DNA of 64,000 nt from NCBI RefSeq assembly GCF_027359415.1, contig NZ_CP114780.1, positions 744,001 through 808,000 of the forward strand, written 5' to 3'. The position numbers and the translations under genes are program-made. This stretch comes from Prochlorococcus marinus str. MIT 0918. Its GTDB lineage: Bacteria > Cyanobacteriota > Cyanobacteriia > PCC-6307 > Cyanobiaceae. Positions 36,748 to 46,558 of the stretch are shown here, piece by piece (within the stretch, counting starts at the first letter, position 1; each line of letters starts with the position of its first letter). The notes beneath the pieces were generated by a model. The model did not search any database and had not been told where the DNA came from. It worked only from the letters and a program-made list of their open reading frames with translations.

Positions 36748-38813
36748 ATAACAATAGTTTTAACCAATCACGAGAAAATCCTCAAATAATAAAACCTGAA
36801 AAAGTTTCAAAGGGTGAGGGTGTATTAGCTTTAATATCTCAATGGTGGAATGAATTTAGTTTAAGAGCAAAGTTACTAGCTATAGCAACCCTTGTAGTTA
36901 GTTTATTAATGACTGGAATTACTTTTTTTGCTTTAAGTAGTATTCAACGAGATGCTGGAATGAATGACACCAGATACGCAAGAGACTTAGGTCTTTTACT
37001 CTCTGGTAACGTCACAGAACTAGTCGCAAATAATCAAAAGAGAGAGCTCTTTAATGTTGCAGAAAAATTTTGGAGATCCAGTAGGAATATTAGATATATT
37101 TTTTTCACTGATACAGATGGCACTGTCCAACTTGGAATTCCCATTAGCGCAAGTCCTGATGCTTCGGAAAGCGAATTTCAATTAAAAAAGAAGCTACAAC
37201 TGCCTCAAGAATTAAAAAAACGTCCTCAATTCCCTTTAATTAGACAACACCTAACTCCACAAGGACAAGTTACAGATGTCTTTGTTGCTTTGCTTTTTAA
37301 AGGAGAATATGTAGGGAATCTAGCCTTAGGAGTAACTCCTAACAAGAAAGCTCTTGCAAGCGCTGCACTAACAAGAGAAATAACAATAGCTGTTTTTATT
37401 TCGATTTGGATTCTTGTAATTATTGGTGCAGTTTTTAATGCTTTAACAATCACTCGTCCAATTAGAGAGCTTGTCAAAGGAGTAAGAGAAATAGCCAAGG
37501 GCAACTTTAAATCTCGTATCACTCTTCCTATGAGTGGAGAACTTGGGGAGCTTCTTAACGGATTCAATACAATGGCATCCCAATTAGAAGATTATGATGA
37601 AGCAAATATAGAAGAACTAAAAGCAGCTCAAGTAAAGCAACAATCATTAATTGCAACTATGGCTGATGGTGCAATTTTACTTGATGAAAAAGGAAGAATT
37701 GTTTTAGCAAATCCAACAGCAAGAAGATTATTCAGATGGGAAGGAAGAAAGCTTGAGAGCAAAGAGTTGCTTGAAGAATTACCAGAATTAATTGCAAATG
37801 ACATACATCCCAACCTCACCTCACTACTAAATAATGTTTTTGATACTGATGAAATTAGATGTAATGTTGGAGAACCTTCTAGAACACTAAGAATCGTTTT
37901 ACAATCAGTTAGAGATTCAAGCGGCTCTAACTTAAAAGGAATCGCAATTACTATCCAAGATTTAACAAGAGAAGTTGAATTAAATGCTGTGCAAAGAAAC
38001 TTCATTAGCAATGTTTCTCATGAACTTAGAACACCTCTTTTTAATATAAAAAGCTATGTGGAAACATTACATGATCTAAATGACAAACTAACTCAACAAG
38101 AAAAAATAGAATTCCTAGAAGTTGCAAATTCCGAGACAGATAGGCTTACAAGGTTAGTTAATGATGTATTAGACCTATCCAAGTTAGAAACTTCAAGAAA
38201 TATTGAATTTGAAGAATTAAATATAGTTCCTGCTATAGAACAAACTCTAAAAAATTATCGCCTAAATGCTGAAGAGAAAAATGTTCAAATAACTAATGAA
38301 TTAGAAAATAATTTAGAATTTATTCTTGGCAATTGGGACATGCTTTTGCAAGTACTAGATAACTTAGTTGGTAACGCTTTAAAGTTCAGCAAATCAGGAG
38401 GGACAATTATCTTACGTGCTTATACATGGCCAGATTCATGTATTGCATCATCTTTGGAGGAAAAAACCAATGCGCCATCATGCGAAGTTATTTCACCATT
38501 GCCAAGAATCAGAATAGAGGTCGGAGATACCGGTTGTGGGATTTCAGAAGAAGGCCAAGCAAGAATTTTTGAAAGGTTCTATAGAGTGGAAAATTCTGTC
38601 CATACAGAAGCTGGTACAGGCCTTGGCCTTTCAATCGCCTCAGAAATAATTGAAAAACATGGAAGTAATATAAGGATGGTTAGCGCCCCTGAAATAGGTA
38701 CAACTTTCTGGTTTGATTTACCACTTGCTAGAAATGACACTAATGAATTAAAAATAGAGTCTCAAAGAAAGAGCCTTGAATGGGATAAGAAATTAGAAGA
38801 AGAGCTAACTTAA
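36744..38813 (+). CDS. nblS: Membrane sensor histidine kinase, NblS/Hik33 type
   Basis: 689 residues. TM1 (about 42-65), a periplasmic sensor part (about 66-210), TM2 (about 212-238), HAMP (PIRELVKGVREIAKGNF, about 240-290), PAS (ATMADGAILLDEKGRIVLANP, about 303-400), HisKA with NVSHELRTPL (phosphorylated His about 426), then HATPase with NLVGNALKFS (N box), VGDTGCGIS (G1) and GTGLGLSI (G2). NblS/Hik33 governs responses to high light, nutrient and redox stress in cyanobacteria. Overlap with purD is the usual arrangement here. It converges with kaiC, ten bases away. Confidence 0.93.
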   Translation: MNNNSFNQSRENPQIIKPEKVSKGEGVLALISQWWNEFSLRAKLLAIATLVVSLLMTGITFFALSSIQRDAGMNDTRYARDLGLLLSGNVTELVANNQKRELFNVAEKFWRSSRNIRYIFFTDTDGTVQLGIPISASPDASESEFQLKKKLQLPQELKKRPQFPLIRQHLTPQGQVTDVFVALLFKGEYVGNLALGVTPNKKALASAALTREITIAVFISIWILVIIGAVFNALTITRPIRELVKGVREIAKGNFKSRITLPMSGELGELLNGFNTMASQLEDYDEANIEELKAAQVKQQSLIATMADGAILLDEKGRIVLANPTARRLFRWEGRKLESKELLEELPELIANDIHPNLTSLLNNVFDTDEIRCNVGEPSRTLRIVLQSVRDSSGSNLKGIAITIQDLTREVELNAVQRNFISNVSHELRTPLFNIKSYVETLHDLNDKLTQQEKIEFLEVANSETDRLTRLVNDVLDLSKLETSRNIEFEELNIVPAIEQTLKNYRLNAEEKNVQITNELENNLEFILGNWDMLLQVLDNLVGNALKFSKSGGTIILRAYTWPDSCIASSLEEKTNAPSCEVISPLPRIRIEVGDTGCGISEEGQARIFERFYRVENSVHTEAGTGLGLSIASEIIEKHGSNIRMVSAPEIGTTFWFDLPLARNDTNELKIESQRKSLEWDKKLEEELT

Positions 38814-38822
38814 AACTTCGCG

Positions 38823-40361
38823 TTATTCTTTTTCTTGTGATTCGAGAGTCTTAAAAACTCCTGGGATCTTATCTTCGCTATTTATACGATGAGGTGCTCC
38901 ACTAAATATCTGTTCAAAATTCGTGAACGAGTCTTTAATTTCTGGGCCTTTGCTAGTAATAATAAACTCTCTAATTCGTTTGTCATGCCATGATCCTCTC
39001 ATCTTAAAGACATTTACTGCGCGTGCCATTTCTCCTCTAATTTCTACATACTGAAGCAGTAGAATTGTATCAGTAATTGTTGATATATGAGAATCAGTAA
39101 TTGAATGACTTCCCATAAACTCTTCTGCTGTATTAGTAAAGAATCCTGCAATTTCCTCTTGCTTTGCATATCCAGTGACTCCTATAACAAACTGCCGAAA
39201 TGCATTTAAACTGACTCCCCTAGCCAATGCAGATAAAGAATCAATTGCCATTCTTGAAGGTTTAAATTCTGTTATTTCCGTTTTAATTATTTGAAGATGA
39301 TCTTCTAAACCAGTTGATTCTGGATATGCGCAAATAATTTTAAGCAAACCATCACTTTCCATCTTTTCAAAATCAATTCCCCAACTTGTGGCATTCCTTA
39401 AAAGCTGAGCTCGAGATTCTTCATAAGCAAAAAGAATCGCTCTTTCTTTATGAGAATATGCATCTTCTATAAATTTGGAAACTAGCATTGTCTTACCAGT
39501 TCCAGTAGCACCAGTTGCAAGAATGATTGAATCTTGAAAATAACCACCTCCACACATTTCATCTAAATCTGGCACCCCAGAACTTATACGAACATTTGAT
39601 GAGCGTTGTGTTAAACGCATTGCCCCTAAAGGGAAAACACTGATACCTTCGGCCCCCATTGTAAAAGGAAACTCACCTTTCATATGAGTAGTTCCTCTCA
39701 ACTTAAGCACTTCTACTGTTCTTCTTCTCTTCTCAGATTCAAGAACATTTCTAAAGATAACTACATTATCCGAGACAAATTCTTCCACTCCATAACGAGC
39801 TATTGGGCCATATTCATCTACTCTTTCAGTTGTCATAACAGTTGTGACTCCTATATCTTTAAGCCTTGCTATTAACCTAAATATTTCTCTTCTAACTACG
39901 TATACAGCATCATACTGTTGAAAAACAGCTGTCATAGAGTCAATGGCAACTCGCTTTGCTTTATATTTTTTGATCGCATAACTAATTCTTTCAATCAATC
40001 CAGATAAATCAAAATTCCCTGCGACATCCTGACCATCAGGATCTGGAGATGCATCAAGGATGAAAAGCTTATCTTGATCTATTAATTCTTGTAGATCCCA
40101 ACCAAAGCTTGAAGCATTACGAATAATATCTAATGGCGATTCTTCAAATGTGACAAAAATTCCTGCCTCATCAAAATGACATATGCCATGGTACAAATAT
40201 TGCAGTGAGAAGACCGTCTTCCCTGTACCAGAGGTACCACTAACCAAAGTGCTTCTTGATGTAGGCAAACCTCCTTGGCAAACATCATCAAAGCCTTCAA
40301 TGCCAGTTGGAAGTTTCTTAACTTGCATTTTTGGGATAAGAGAATCTGTAGAAGAAGGCAT
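38823..40361 (-). CDS. kaiC: Circadian clock ATPase/kinase KaiC
   Basis: 512 residues with two RecA-like domains. CI has SGTSGTGKTVFS (residues 41-52) and CII has ATGATGTGKTMLVS (about 283-296). Glutamate pairs EES occur in both halves. The phosphorylation sites are preserved in HSITDSHISTITDTILLL, equivalent to Ser431/Thr432 of Synechococcus, and T426 lies just before. It follows kaiB by 67 bases on the same strand. kaiA is absent upstream, as expected for Prochlorococcus. Confidence 0.97.
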   Translation of the reverse strand: MPSSTDSLIPKMQVKKLPTGIEGFDDVCQGGLPTSRSTLVSGTSGTGKTVFSLQYLYHGICHFDEAGIFVTFEESPLDIIRNASSFGWDLQELIDQDKLFILDASPDPDGQDVAGNFDLSGLIERISYAIKKYKAKRVAIDSMTAVFQQYDAVYVVRREIFRLIARLKDIGVTTVMTTERVDEYGPIARYGVEEFVSDNVVIFRNVLESEKRRRTVEVLKLRGTTHMKGEFPFTMGAEGISVFPLGAMRLTQRSSNVRISSGVPDLDEMCGGGYFQDSIILATGATGTGKTMLVSKFIEDAYSHKERAILFAYEESRAQLLRNATSWGIDFEKMESDGLLKIICAYPESTGLEDHLQIIKTEITEFKPSRMAIDSLSALARGVSLNAFRQFVIGVTGYAKQEEIAGFFTNTAEEFMGSHSITDSHISTITDTILLLQYVEIRGEMARAVNVFKMRGSWHDKRIREFIITSKGPEIKDSFTNFEQIFSGAPHRINSEDKIPGVFKTLESQEKE

Positions 40362-40428
40362 AAAAGCTCTGTTCAGAATTAAAACCTAGGGGAAAATTGC
40401 ATCTAGGTCACCAGGTCGATAGTCTGAT

Positions 40429-40776
40429 TTAAGGTTTGTCCTGATCTGATGACTCATTAAAAGGTCCAGAAAAGAAATCTTCATCACATAATTCTTCGAA
40501 AAGCAAATCTAAACCAATCAGAACTCTTTCACGATCAGAAAGATCTCCAATAATTCTTCTTACAGGTGGGGGAAGGATTTTTGCCAATGTTGGAGTGGCA
40601 AGAATTTTATCTTCCTCTGCAAGTTGAGGATTCTTTAGGACATCAATAACTTTTAAAGCATAAACACCTTTAAAATCTTTCTTTAAGATCTCTCTAAGCG
40701 TATTTAATGCTCTCATTGAATTGGGGGTATTTCCTGCCACATACAATTTCAGTATGTAGGTTTTACTAGAATTCAT
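40429..40776 (-). CDS. kaiB: Circadian clock protein KaiB
   Basis: 115 residues of thioredoxin-like fold-switching protein that binds KaiC. Family core: [26 protein letters not shown] at the start, [48 protein letters not shown] in the middle. A short acidic C-terminal tail extends it slightly beyond the usual length. It is 182 bases from the divergent rplU start, where kaiA would stand in other cyanobacteria. Confidence 0.97.
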   Translation of the reverse strand: MNSSKTYILKLYVAGNTPNSMRALNTLREILKKDFKGVYALKVIDVLKNPQLAEEDKILATPTLAKILPPPVRRIIGDLSDRERVLIGLDLLFEELCDEDFFSGPFNESSDQDKP

Positions 40777-40958
40777 TTAACAAACCGCTCCTAGATTAAA
40801 GGTAAAATATTTTCCTTTCTAAATCTTGACGAAATTACCCATTAAGAGTGAGGATGTAATCTTGTCTTTCGATTGTGATTCAGGCTAAATCAGAGATCTG
40901 GGATTTCAAAATTATTTTCCAGTAGCCCTGAGCCTGTTCATGTCCATTGATTAATAGA

Positions 40959-41438
40959 ATGACTACCAAAGAAAACAAAGAAGAAACTTCTTCTCAAACT
41001 TACGCAATTGTTGAAGCCTCAGGAAAGCAATTTTGGCTTGAACCAGAGCGATATTATGATTTTGATCGTATTAACGCAAAAGTTGATGACATAATTATTG
41101 TTGACAAAGTGCTTTTATTAAATGATGAAAAAGGCATGTCAGTTGGCAAACCCTATTTGGAAGGAGCAAGTGTTGAATTAAAAGTAATGGAGCATAGAAG
41201 AGGATCTAAAATAATTGTTTATAAAATGCGTCCAAAAAAGAAAACACGTAAAAAAAATGGTCATAGACAAGAACTGACAAGGGTAATGGTCAAGTCGATT
41301 TCTAAACAAAAAAAAGTTGCCCCTAAAGCAAAAGCCACCACCAAAGAAACTACTTCTACCAAAACAGCTAGTAAATCAAAAGAAACTACAACAACCAAAG
41401 CATCTAGTAAAATAAAAAAGGCAAAGGCCAATGAATAA
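40959..41438 (+). CDS. rplU: Large ribosomal subunit protein bL21 with long basic C-terminal tail
   Basis: The L21 core runs from about residue 13 to 105 (TYAIVEASGKQFWLEPERYYDFDRI; IIVYKMRPKKKTRKKNGHRQELTRV). The remaining 55 or so residues are a low-complexity tail of Lys, Thr, Ala and Ser not needed for the fold. I start at ATG 40959 (MTTKENKEE) rather than the TTG at 40947. It is followed by rpmA after 49 bases; the end of the tail coding region forms a stem with the intergenic sequence. Confidence 0.95.
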   Translation: MTTKENKEETSSQTYAIVEASGKQFWLEPERYYDFDRINAKVDDIIIVDKVLLLNDEKGMSVGKPYLEGASVELKVMEHRRGSKIIVYKMRPKKKTRKKNGHRQELTRVMVKSISKQKKVAPKAKATTKETTSTKTASKSKETTTTKASSKIKKAKANE

Positions 41439-41454
41439 AACTTTTTGCCTTTTT
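41415..41454 (+). terminator. Hairpin/terminator between rplU and rpmA
   Basis: AAAAAGGCAAA (41415-41425, within the last rplU codons) is complementary to TTTGCCTTTTT (41444-41454), 11 pairs, ending in five T. The left arm overlaps coding sequence. It may attenuate rpmA relative to rplU rather than end the operon. Confidence 0.55.
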
Positions 41455-41487
41455 AAAACATTCCATAAACATTCACATAACTAAATC

Positions 41488-41754
41488 ATGGCTCATAAAA
41501 AAGGAACTGGTTCTACTAGAAATGGTAGAGACTCTAATTCTAAAAGGCTTGGTGTTAAGGCGTATGGTGGGGAAAAGGTTTCTGCAGGCTCTATCCTGAT
41601 TCGTCAGCGAGGTACATCTATCTTGCCTGGAATAAATGTTGGCAAAGGAAAAGACGATACTCTATTTGCACTTACTGATGGCATCGTCAATTTTGAAACA
41701 ATCAAACGTAATCTAAAAAATAGAAAGAGAATTAATATCGCCTCAGCAAGTTAA
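41488..41754 (+). CDS. rpmA: Large ribosomal subunit protein bL27
   Basis: 88 residues beginning [28 protein letters not shown], the L27 N-terminal arm that reaches the peptidyl transferase centre, followed by [25 protein letters not shown]. No N-terminal cleavage extension. Standard rplU-rpmA pair. Confidence 0.97.
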   Translation: MAHKKGTGSTRNGRDSNSKRLGVKAYGGEKVSAGSILIRQRGTSILPGINVGKGKDDTLFALTDGIVNFETIKRNLKNRKRINIASAS

Positions 41755-41793
41755 CTCATTAGTTTGGTTAAAAAAAAGCAATATAAGATTTAA

Positions 41794-42534
41794 CTATTTA
41801 TTGATTAGCGTATAAGCTCTGGTAGTTATTAATAGTGGATGAAAAATCTCCATAAAGTTGCTCTGAAGAGTTATAAAAAATTCCTCTACAATTTCCTTCT
41901 CATCAAAATGGAATGGATACTCTCCATTATTTCCTTTAAAGAAATACCAATTCAATAAGGCAACTGATCCACTGGATAATAAATCTTTAAAGATTAAAAG
42001 CTGTTTTGAAGGGTTAGGTAAATGTTCCAAAACATCTAAGCAAATCAAAGTATCAAATTGCAAGCTATCAATACTATCTAAATCTCTATGAACTGATATC
42101 AAATCACTGATTCCCATTTGTGAAGCTCTTTGTAAAACAAACTCTCTATTAATAGGATTTAGATCTACAAAAAAAACACGCTCGACTGTATCCAAAGCTG
42201 CTGCTGCAAGAGCATGGGTCCCTATACCTCCACCGAAATCTAAAACTTTCCCGCGCGCAAACATTTTTTGAAGGCGAAGTGTATCTGCAATATATGAAGA
42301 ACTACCTAAATGCCATGCTGCAAGGTCAAAAAGATGAGAAGTGCCAACTTGATCTTCATAAAAATGTGTCGCATTTTCTGAGTTGAAAGCACCTGGGTGT
42401 ATAGAAGACATATTATTCAACCCCGAACTCAACTCTCTCTCCAATTCCTGAGGTTCAAGTTTAAGATAATTAGATAAATGCTCTTTTAAATTAAACCCAT
42501 CTTGGAGAAAATCTTCAATACTTAAGTTCTGCAT
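41794..42534 (-). CDS. Class I SAM-dependent methyltransferase
   Basis: 246 residues. Motif I VLDFGGGIGTHALAAAAL lies at about 97-114 with the acidic VFFVDLNPIN following (motif II), then FDTLICLDVLEHLPNPSKQLLIF (motifs post-II/III). The N-terminal 90 residues include a helical region of unclear role. The substrate cannot be inferred. Divergent from truB with a 50-base gap. Confidence 0.82.
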   Translation of the reverse strand: MQNLSIEDFLQDGFNLKEHLSNYLKLEPQELERELSSGLNNMSSIHPGAFNSENATHFYEDQVGTSHLFDLAAWHLGSSSYIADTLRLQKMFARGKVLDFGGGIGTHALAAAALDTVERVFFVDLNPINREFVLQRASQMGISDLISVHRDLDSIDSLQFDTLICLDVLEHLPNPSKQLLIFKDLLSSGSVALLNWYFFKGNNGEYPFHFDEKEIVEEFFITLQSNFMEIFHPLLITTRAYTLINK

Positions 42535-42584
42535 ATCAGTTATGAGTAAAATGTTTTTCTCTGTCTATTAGCAATATGAGTTAA

Positions 42585-43553
42585 ATGGGAAATCATAAAC
42601 AAAGATCTTTAATGGGTATTAATAACTTTGGCTTTTTAATTATAGACAAGCCTAAAGGCCTAACCTCTCATGATTGCGTCAACAGACTAAGAAAAATTTA
42701 CGGTATTAAAAAAATTGGGCATGGAGGTACACTAGATCCAGCTGTTACAGGTGTACTTCCTATTGCCATAGGTAATGCAACTAAGCTCTTAAGGTTCCTT
42801 CCATCATCTAAAAAATATGAAGGGACTATACAACTAGGTACAAAAACAAACACAGACGATCTTGAAGGTAGAATTATTTCAAAAAAAAGGTGGCCTAAGC
42901 TAGAAATAAATGATTTAGATAACTTCCTAAATAAGTTCAGAGGATCAATCAAGCAATATCCTCCTTCTTTCTCAAGCGTTAACATTTCTGGAGAACGTGC
43001 ATATAAAAAAGCAAGACGAGGAGAACTCTTTGATTTACCTGCCAAGCAAATTACTTTCTATAAAATTGAAATTACAAACTGGAATCAAGAGACTGGTCAA
43101 ATTGATTTACAAGTGAATTGCTCAGCAGGTACCTATCTAAGATCTCTAGCTAGAGATATCGGTGAGGGACTTGGTTGTGGTGGTTCATTAGCTACATTGC
43201 GTCGAATAGAAGCTTTAGGTTTTAATGTAAATCAATCCATATCATTACCTGAATTACAAGAAAAAGAGGAAATAGAAAAGCCCAGTTTAATTAACCCTTT
43301 AAACGCATTAGATCATTTACCTTACTTTAGGCTAAGAAGTTATCAAGAAATGGTGCTTTGGTGTACTGGACAAAAATTAATCATCGAAGGCCAAAGAATA
43401 ATGAATTCAAAGAATTACATTAAAAATAATAAGGATTTTTCAGAAAACTTTGTTTTAGTTCTCAATGGTCAAGATTACTTGTTTGGTATTGCAAAATGGT
43501 CTTCTGACCAATCTTTTATTCAGCCAAAAATTGTATTTAATGCAACAAGTTGA
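42585..43553 (+). CDS. truB: tRNA pseudouridine-55 synthase TruB
   Basis: Modifies U55 in the T-loop of tRNAs. The catalytic aspartate is in GHGGTLDPAVTGVLPIAIGNATKLL (about residues 45-69), preceded by IDKPKGLTSHDCVNRLR. Further family segments include PPSFSSVNISGERAYKKARRGE and SAGTYLRSLARDIG. Length 322 at the first ATG; an internal ATG at codon 10 is also possible. The C-terminal part carries a small PUA-like domain (LNGQDYLFGIAKW). Confidence 0.95.
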   Translation: MGNHKQRSLMGINNFGFLIIDKPKGLTSHDCVNRLRKIYGIKKIGHGGTLDPAVTGVLPIAIGNATKLLRFLPSSKKYEGTIQLGTKTNTDDLEGRIISKKRWPKLEINDLDNFLNKFRGSIKQYPPSFSSVNISGERAYKKARRGELFDLPAKQITFYKIEITNWNQETGQIDLQVNCSAGTYLRSLARDIGEGLGCGGSLATLRRIEALGFNVNQSISLPELQEKEEIEKPSLINPLNALDHLPYFRLRSYQEMVLWCTGQKLIIEGQRIMNSKNYIKNNKDFSENFVLVLNGQDYLFGIAKWSSDQSFIQPKIVFNATS

Positions 43554-43578
43554 ACTTGGGCTCAATATATTTAGTTAT

Positions 43579-44844
43579 CTATTCAAATGAAGTAATTGTG
43601 ATGCCTTTATAAAAGTGACTAAGTATTCTTTTGAAGTTAGACCCTTTTTCTGCCATGTTTTTGGCACCCCATTGACTCATCCCTACTCCATGCCCAGAGC
43701 CAGCACCTTTAACAAGTAAGTAATCATTACTGGGAATTGGTATGGATGGAGGATAAGAATAAATGTAAGAAGTTGAAGGGGGTTGAAGTAATAAATAAGC
43801 TTCCTTTTTCTTGATTTCTGGAATATCTTCTTGAAAATATTTTTGTTTATTTTGATGAGAATTTTTCATTGATTTCATTTCAAATTTAATCAATGTACTT
43901 TTTAAATCTAACACCCTACGGATTTGTTTGCCTGTTAATCTAAGGGAACCTTTTGGCCCATAAATCTTTGCTTTTAAAACTCTATTTGTCCTAGTTTTAT
44001 CTACAATACGTATTGCATTTACACCTCCTATTTTAAAAAAAATTTCTTTAAGTTTTTCTGGGGAAAATTTTTTCTCCCATTTATAATGCGGATTATTCTG
44101 ATCATAATCAGGAACACTAATTAAATAAGACCTATGTTTTCCCCATACAGAAACACTTTCTTCAGTTTGACCACCTGAACTACTATGGAAAACAGCATCA
44201 ATCAATTTGCCATTTTTCATTATCACTAATGACCTTGTTGAATCAACAGCTTTTTGAGTACTAAGCGTTTCTGATTCTATCCCTAAATAAACTTGACTTG
44301 AAACTGATGAATCAACGTCATATTCAGGTTTATTTTTTAATTGATTCAATGCATAAGTTCTTGCTGCTACAGCTTGTGCTCTTAAAGCTTCAATAGGCCA
44401 ATCTTTTGGCATTTCACTACCAACAACACTTTTCAAATATTTTTCTATTCCTAAATGATTCACTACTTTTAAAGTTCCTCCTGTATTTAAAAGCCACAAT
44501 TCACCGCTATATCTTCGCTTCCCCAACCAAACTCCTCTAGGGTCTCTAGTCCACAATTTTATATAATTATCATTAAGCGGTTTTGTCCAATTTTCTAAGT
44601 CTCTATTCATAAAAACTTTCAACTTCCCATTTTCCAAAAGAACTCTTAAATATTTAATTTTTTTCTTCCTATGATCAATTCCTCGCACAAGTAAAGGCCT
44701 AATACCATCCGCTCGAAAAGAAAGCTCTTTACCCTCACGAAGCAAAACCCTAATTTTGGGTTCCTGAGCAGCTAATAGCCCATCAGAACTGGCGATAAAG
44801 ATTAAACTTACCGTCGATATAATTTTAAACGAAAGTCTTTGCAA
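43579..44844 (-). CDS. SpoIID/LytB-family amidase enhancer protein, exported
   Basis: 421 residues. An N-terminal signal (IISTVSLIFIASSDGLLAA) precedes the SpoIID domain: LGIEKYLKSVVGSEMPKDWPIEALRAQAVAARTYAL, HSSSGGQTEESVSVWG and, near the end, GSGHGVGMSQWGAKNMAEKG with the conserved FKRILSHFYKG. SpoIID proteins are lytic transglycosylases or activate cell wall amidases; in cyanobacteria the role is in peptidoglycan turnover, by inference. A non-conserved insertion lies at about 325-370. It converges with truB. Confidence 0.88.
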   Translation of the reverse strand: MQRLSFKIISTVSLIFIASSDGLLAAQEPKIRVLLREGKELSFRADGIRPLLVRGIDHRKKKIKYLRVLLENGKLKVFMNRDLENWTKPLNDNYIKLWTRDPRGVWLGKRRYSGELWLLNTGGTLKVVNHLGIEKYLKSVVGSEMPKDWPIEALRAQAVAARTYALNQLKNKPEYDVDSSVSSQVYLGIESETLSTQKAVDSTRSLVIMKNGKLIDAVFHSSSGGQTEESVSVWGKHRSYLISVPDYDQNNPHYKWEKKFSPEKLKEIFFKIGGVNAIRIVDKTRTNRVLKAKIYGPKGSLRLTGKQIRRVLDLKSTLIKFEMKSMKNSHQNKQKYFQEDIPEIKKKEAYLLLQPPSTSYIYSYPPSIPIPSNDYLLVKGAGSGHGVGMSQWGAKNMAEKGSNFKRILSHFYKGITITSFE

Positions 44845-44909
44845 AACACTAACTTGGTATTTGGTAGCTGATTAACAATCTATTTTTACTCCTAGACAAT
44901 TTTGATAAA

Positions 44910-45911
44910 ATGAAAATGAGCAAAATTGTCAATTTTTTTAAAAGCTTTAAAACTTTGTTGATTACATTTTTAGGAACTAGCTCTGGAGTCCCAACAAGAA
45001 GCAGAAATGTTTCTGCAATGGCAGTACGCCTTCCTCAACGCTCAGAATTGTGGTTATTCGATTGCGGAGAAGGTACACAACATCAGTTCCTAAGAAGTGA
45101 TCTTAGGACCTCGCAACTTCGAAGAATATTTATAACTCATATGCATGGAGACCACATATATGGTCTCCCAGGATTACTTTCAACTTTAGGGTTGGCTGGG
45201 AAATCTTTAGGTCTAGACCTTTATGGACCCAATAACTTAAAAGATTTTCTCTTTAGTGTTTTAAACAATAGTGCAAGCAGAATTTCATATCCCATTCAAA
45301 TCAGTTCTATTGAAAAATTGGCTCATGAAAACAAAGTGATTTTTGAAGATAAAGATTTTATTGTTAGATCAACACCTTTAATTCATAGAGTCCCAGCATT
45401 CGCTTATAGAGTTGATCAAAAACCAAAACCAGGAAAATTCGACATAGATAAAGCTATTGCGTTAAATATACCGCCTGGACCAATTTACTCTCAATTACAA
45501 AAAGGCAAAGAAGTGACATTGCCAGATGGTAGATCATTTAAAGGAAAAGAATTTTGTGGTCCTAAACGAGCTGGGTCAAGCTTCGTGTATTGCACAGATA
45601 CCATTTTCTCAGAATCGGTAATAAAGCTTGCAACTGGAACAGACTTGCTAATCCATGAAGCAACGTTCTCCCATGCAGATGCAAATTTGGCTTATCAGAG
45701 GCAACACTCAACATCAACTATGGCTGCCCAAATTGCTTTAGAAGCAAATGTAGGGCAATTAGTACTCACACATCTAAGCCCTAGATATGCGCCTGGGAAC
45801 CAATTTTCTCCCAATGATCTCTTAACGGAAGCAAAGGCAATTTTTCCTAATACCCTGTTAGCAAAGGATTTTCTTCAAATTGATATACAAAAGCCTGCAA
45901 CAGTTTCTTGA
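44910..45911 (+). CDS. rnz: Ribonuclease Z (tRNA 3' processing endonuclease)
   Basis: MBL-fold enzyme cleaving the tRNA 3' trailer. [22 protein letters not shown] is the family start, with [12 protein letters not shown] and the intact metal site [27 protein letters not shown] is the substrate-binding stretch, and LIHEATF and LTHLSPRY provide further ligands. Length 333 is slightly long because of a short N-terminal extension; a start at M3 is possible. The intact ligands contrast with the degenerate MBL protein at 15003-15656. Confidence 0.95.
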   Translation: MKMSKIVNFFKSFKTLLITFLGTSSGVPTRSRNVSAMAVRLPQRSELWLFDCGEGTQHQFLRSDLRTSQLRRIFITHMHGDHIYGLPGLLSTLGLAGKSLGLDLYGPNNLKDFLFSVLNNSASRISYPIQISSIEKLAHENKVIFEDKDFIVRSTPLIHRVPAFAYRVDQKPKPGKFDIDKAIALNIPPGPIYSQLQKGKEVTLPDGRSFKGKEFCGPKRAGSSFVYCTDTIFSESVIKLATGTDLLIHEATFSHADANLAYQRQHSTSTMAAQIALEANVGQLVLTHLSPRYAPGNQFSPNDLLTEAKAIFPNTLLAKDFLQIDIQKPATVS

Positions 45912-45986
45912 GACCTAGGCACACAAAACCCACATCATGAAAGAATGTGCTGGTGCGGTTGTTTCCGTAAGTCTTTGGTGTCCTCA

Positions 45987-46544
45987 ATGGCCTCTCTTAT
46001 TTCTTCCCTGAAAAGATCCCTCTCAAAATTACTGATTTTAATACCAGTAATCATCGGCCTCACTGTTAGTCCTTTTGCAGTAGATGCTCTATATCCCAGC
46101 GACCCATCTTCAGTGGATGCGCTAGACACGAGTCTTCACGGCCAAAAGCTGCAGAACACTGAATATGTCAAATATGACTTATCCGGTAGAGACCTCGGTG
46201 ACGCAGATCTAAGCGGCTCATATTTCAGCGTCTCGAATCTTCAGAAAGCAGATCTTCGTGGAGCAAATATGCAAAACGTTATTGCATATGCAACTCGATT
46301 CGATAAAGCTGATCTTTCAAATGCAAACTTCAGTGGTGCAGAACTATTAAAAAGTCGTTTTGATGGAGCAGTTATTGATGGTACTGACTTCACAAATGCT
46401 GTTCTCGACTTACCACAAGTAAAAGCATTATGTGACAGAGCAACAGGTAAAACTGCTGATAGTCTTCAATGCGGAGGTCTTAATCAAAGTTATGTCCCTG
46501 CATCAGGAGAACAAAATAAGTTCAACCCTGGCATAGGCGAATAA
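45987..46544 (+). CDS. Thylakoid-lumen-type pentapeptide repeat protein
   Basis: From ATG 45987 the product is 185 residues. A signal peptide (LSKLLILIPVIIGLTVSPFAVDA) is followed by a lumenal domain with pentapeptide repeats A(D/N)Lxx: DLGDADLSG, LQKADLRGANMQN, KADLSNANFSGAELLKSRFDGA. Such proteins resemble TL17/TL20.3-type lumen proteins in chloroplasts. I reject the upstream ATG at 45945, which adds a cysteine-rich start unlike an exported protein. A strong terminator follows. Confidence 0.85.
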   Translation: MASLISSLKRSLSKLLILIPVIIGLTVSPFAVDALYPSDPSSVDALDTSLHGQKLQNTEYVKYDLSGRDLGDADLSGSYFSVSNLQKADLRGANMQNVIAYATRFDKADLSNANFSGAELLKSRFDGAVIDGTDFTNAVLDLPQVKALCDRATGKTADSLQCGGLNQSYVPASGEQNKFNPGIGE

Positions 46545-46558
46545 CCTAAAAAAACTCA

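Noticed and set aside
38823-40361. Possibility that the two-domain ATPase is a RadA/DnaB-like protein rather than KaiC
   Set aside because: Two RecA domains of KaiC type, the ISTITD phosphosite segment and the kaiB neighbour settle it as KaiC.
45945-45986. Upstream ATG giving a cysteine-rich N-terminus to the pentapeptide protein
   Set aside because: The signal peptide fits from ATG 45987; the extra 14 residues (MCWCGCFRKS...) do not resemble an exported protein start.
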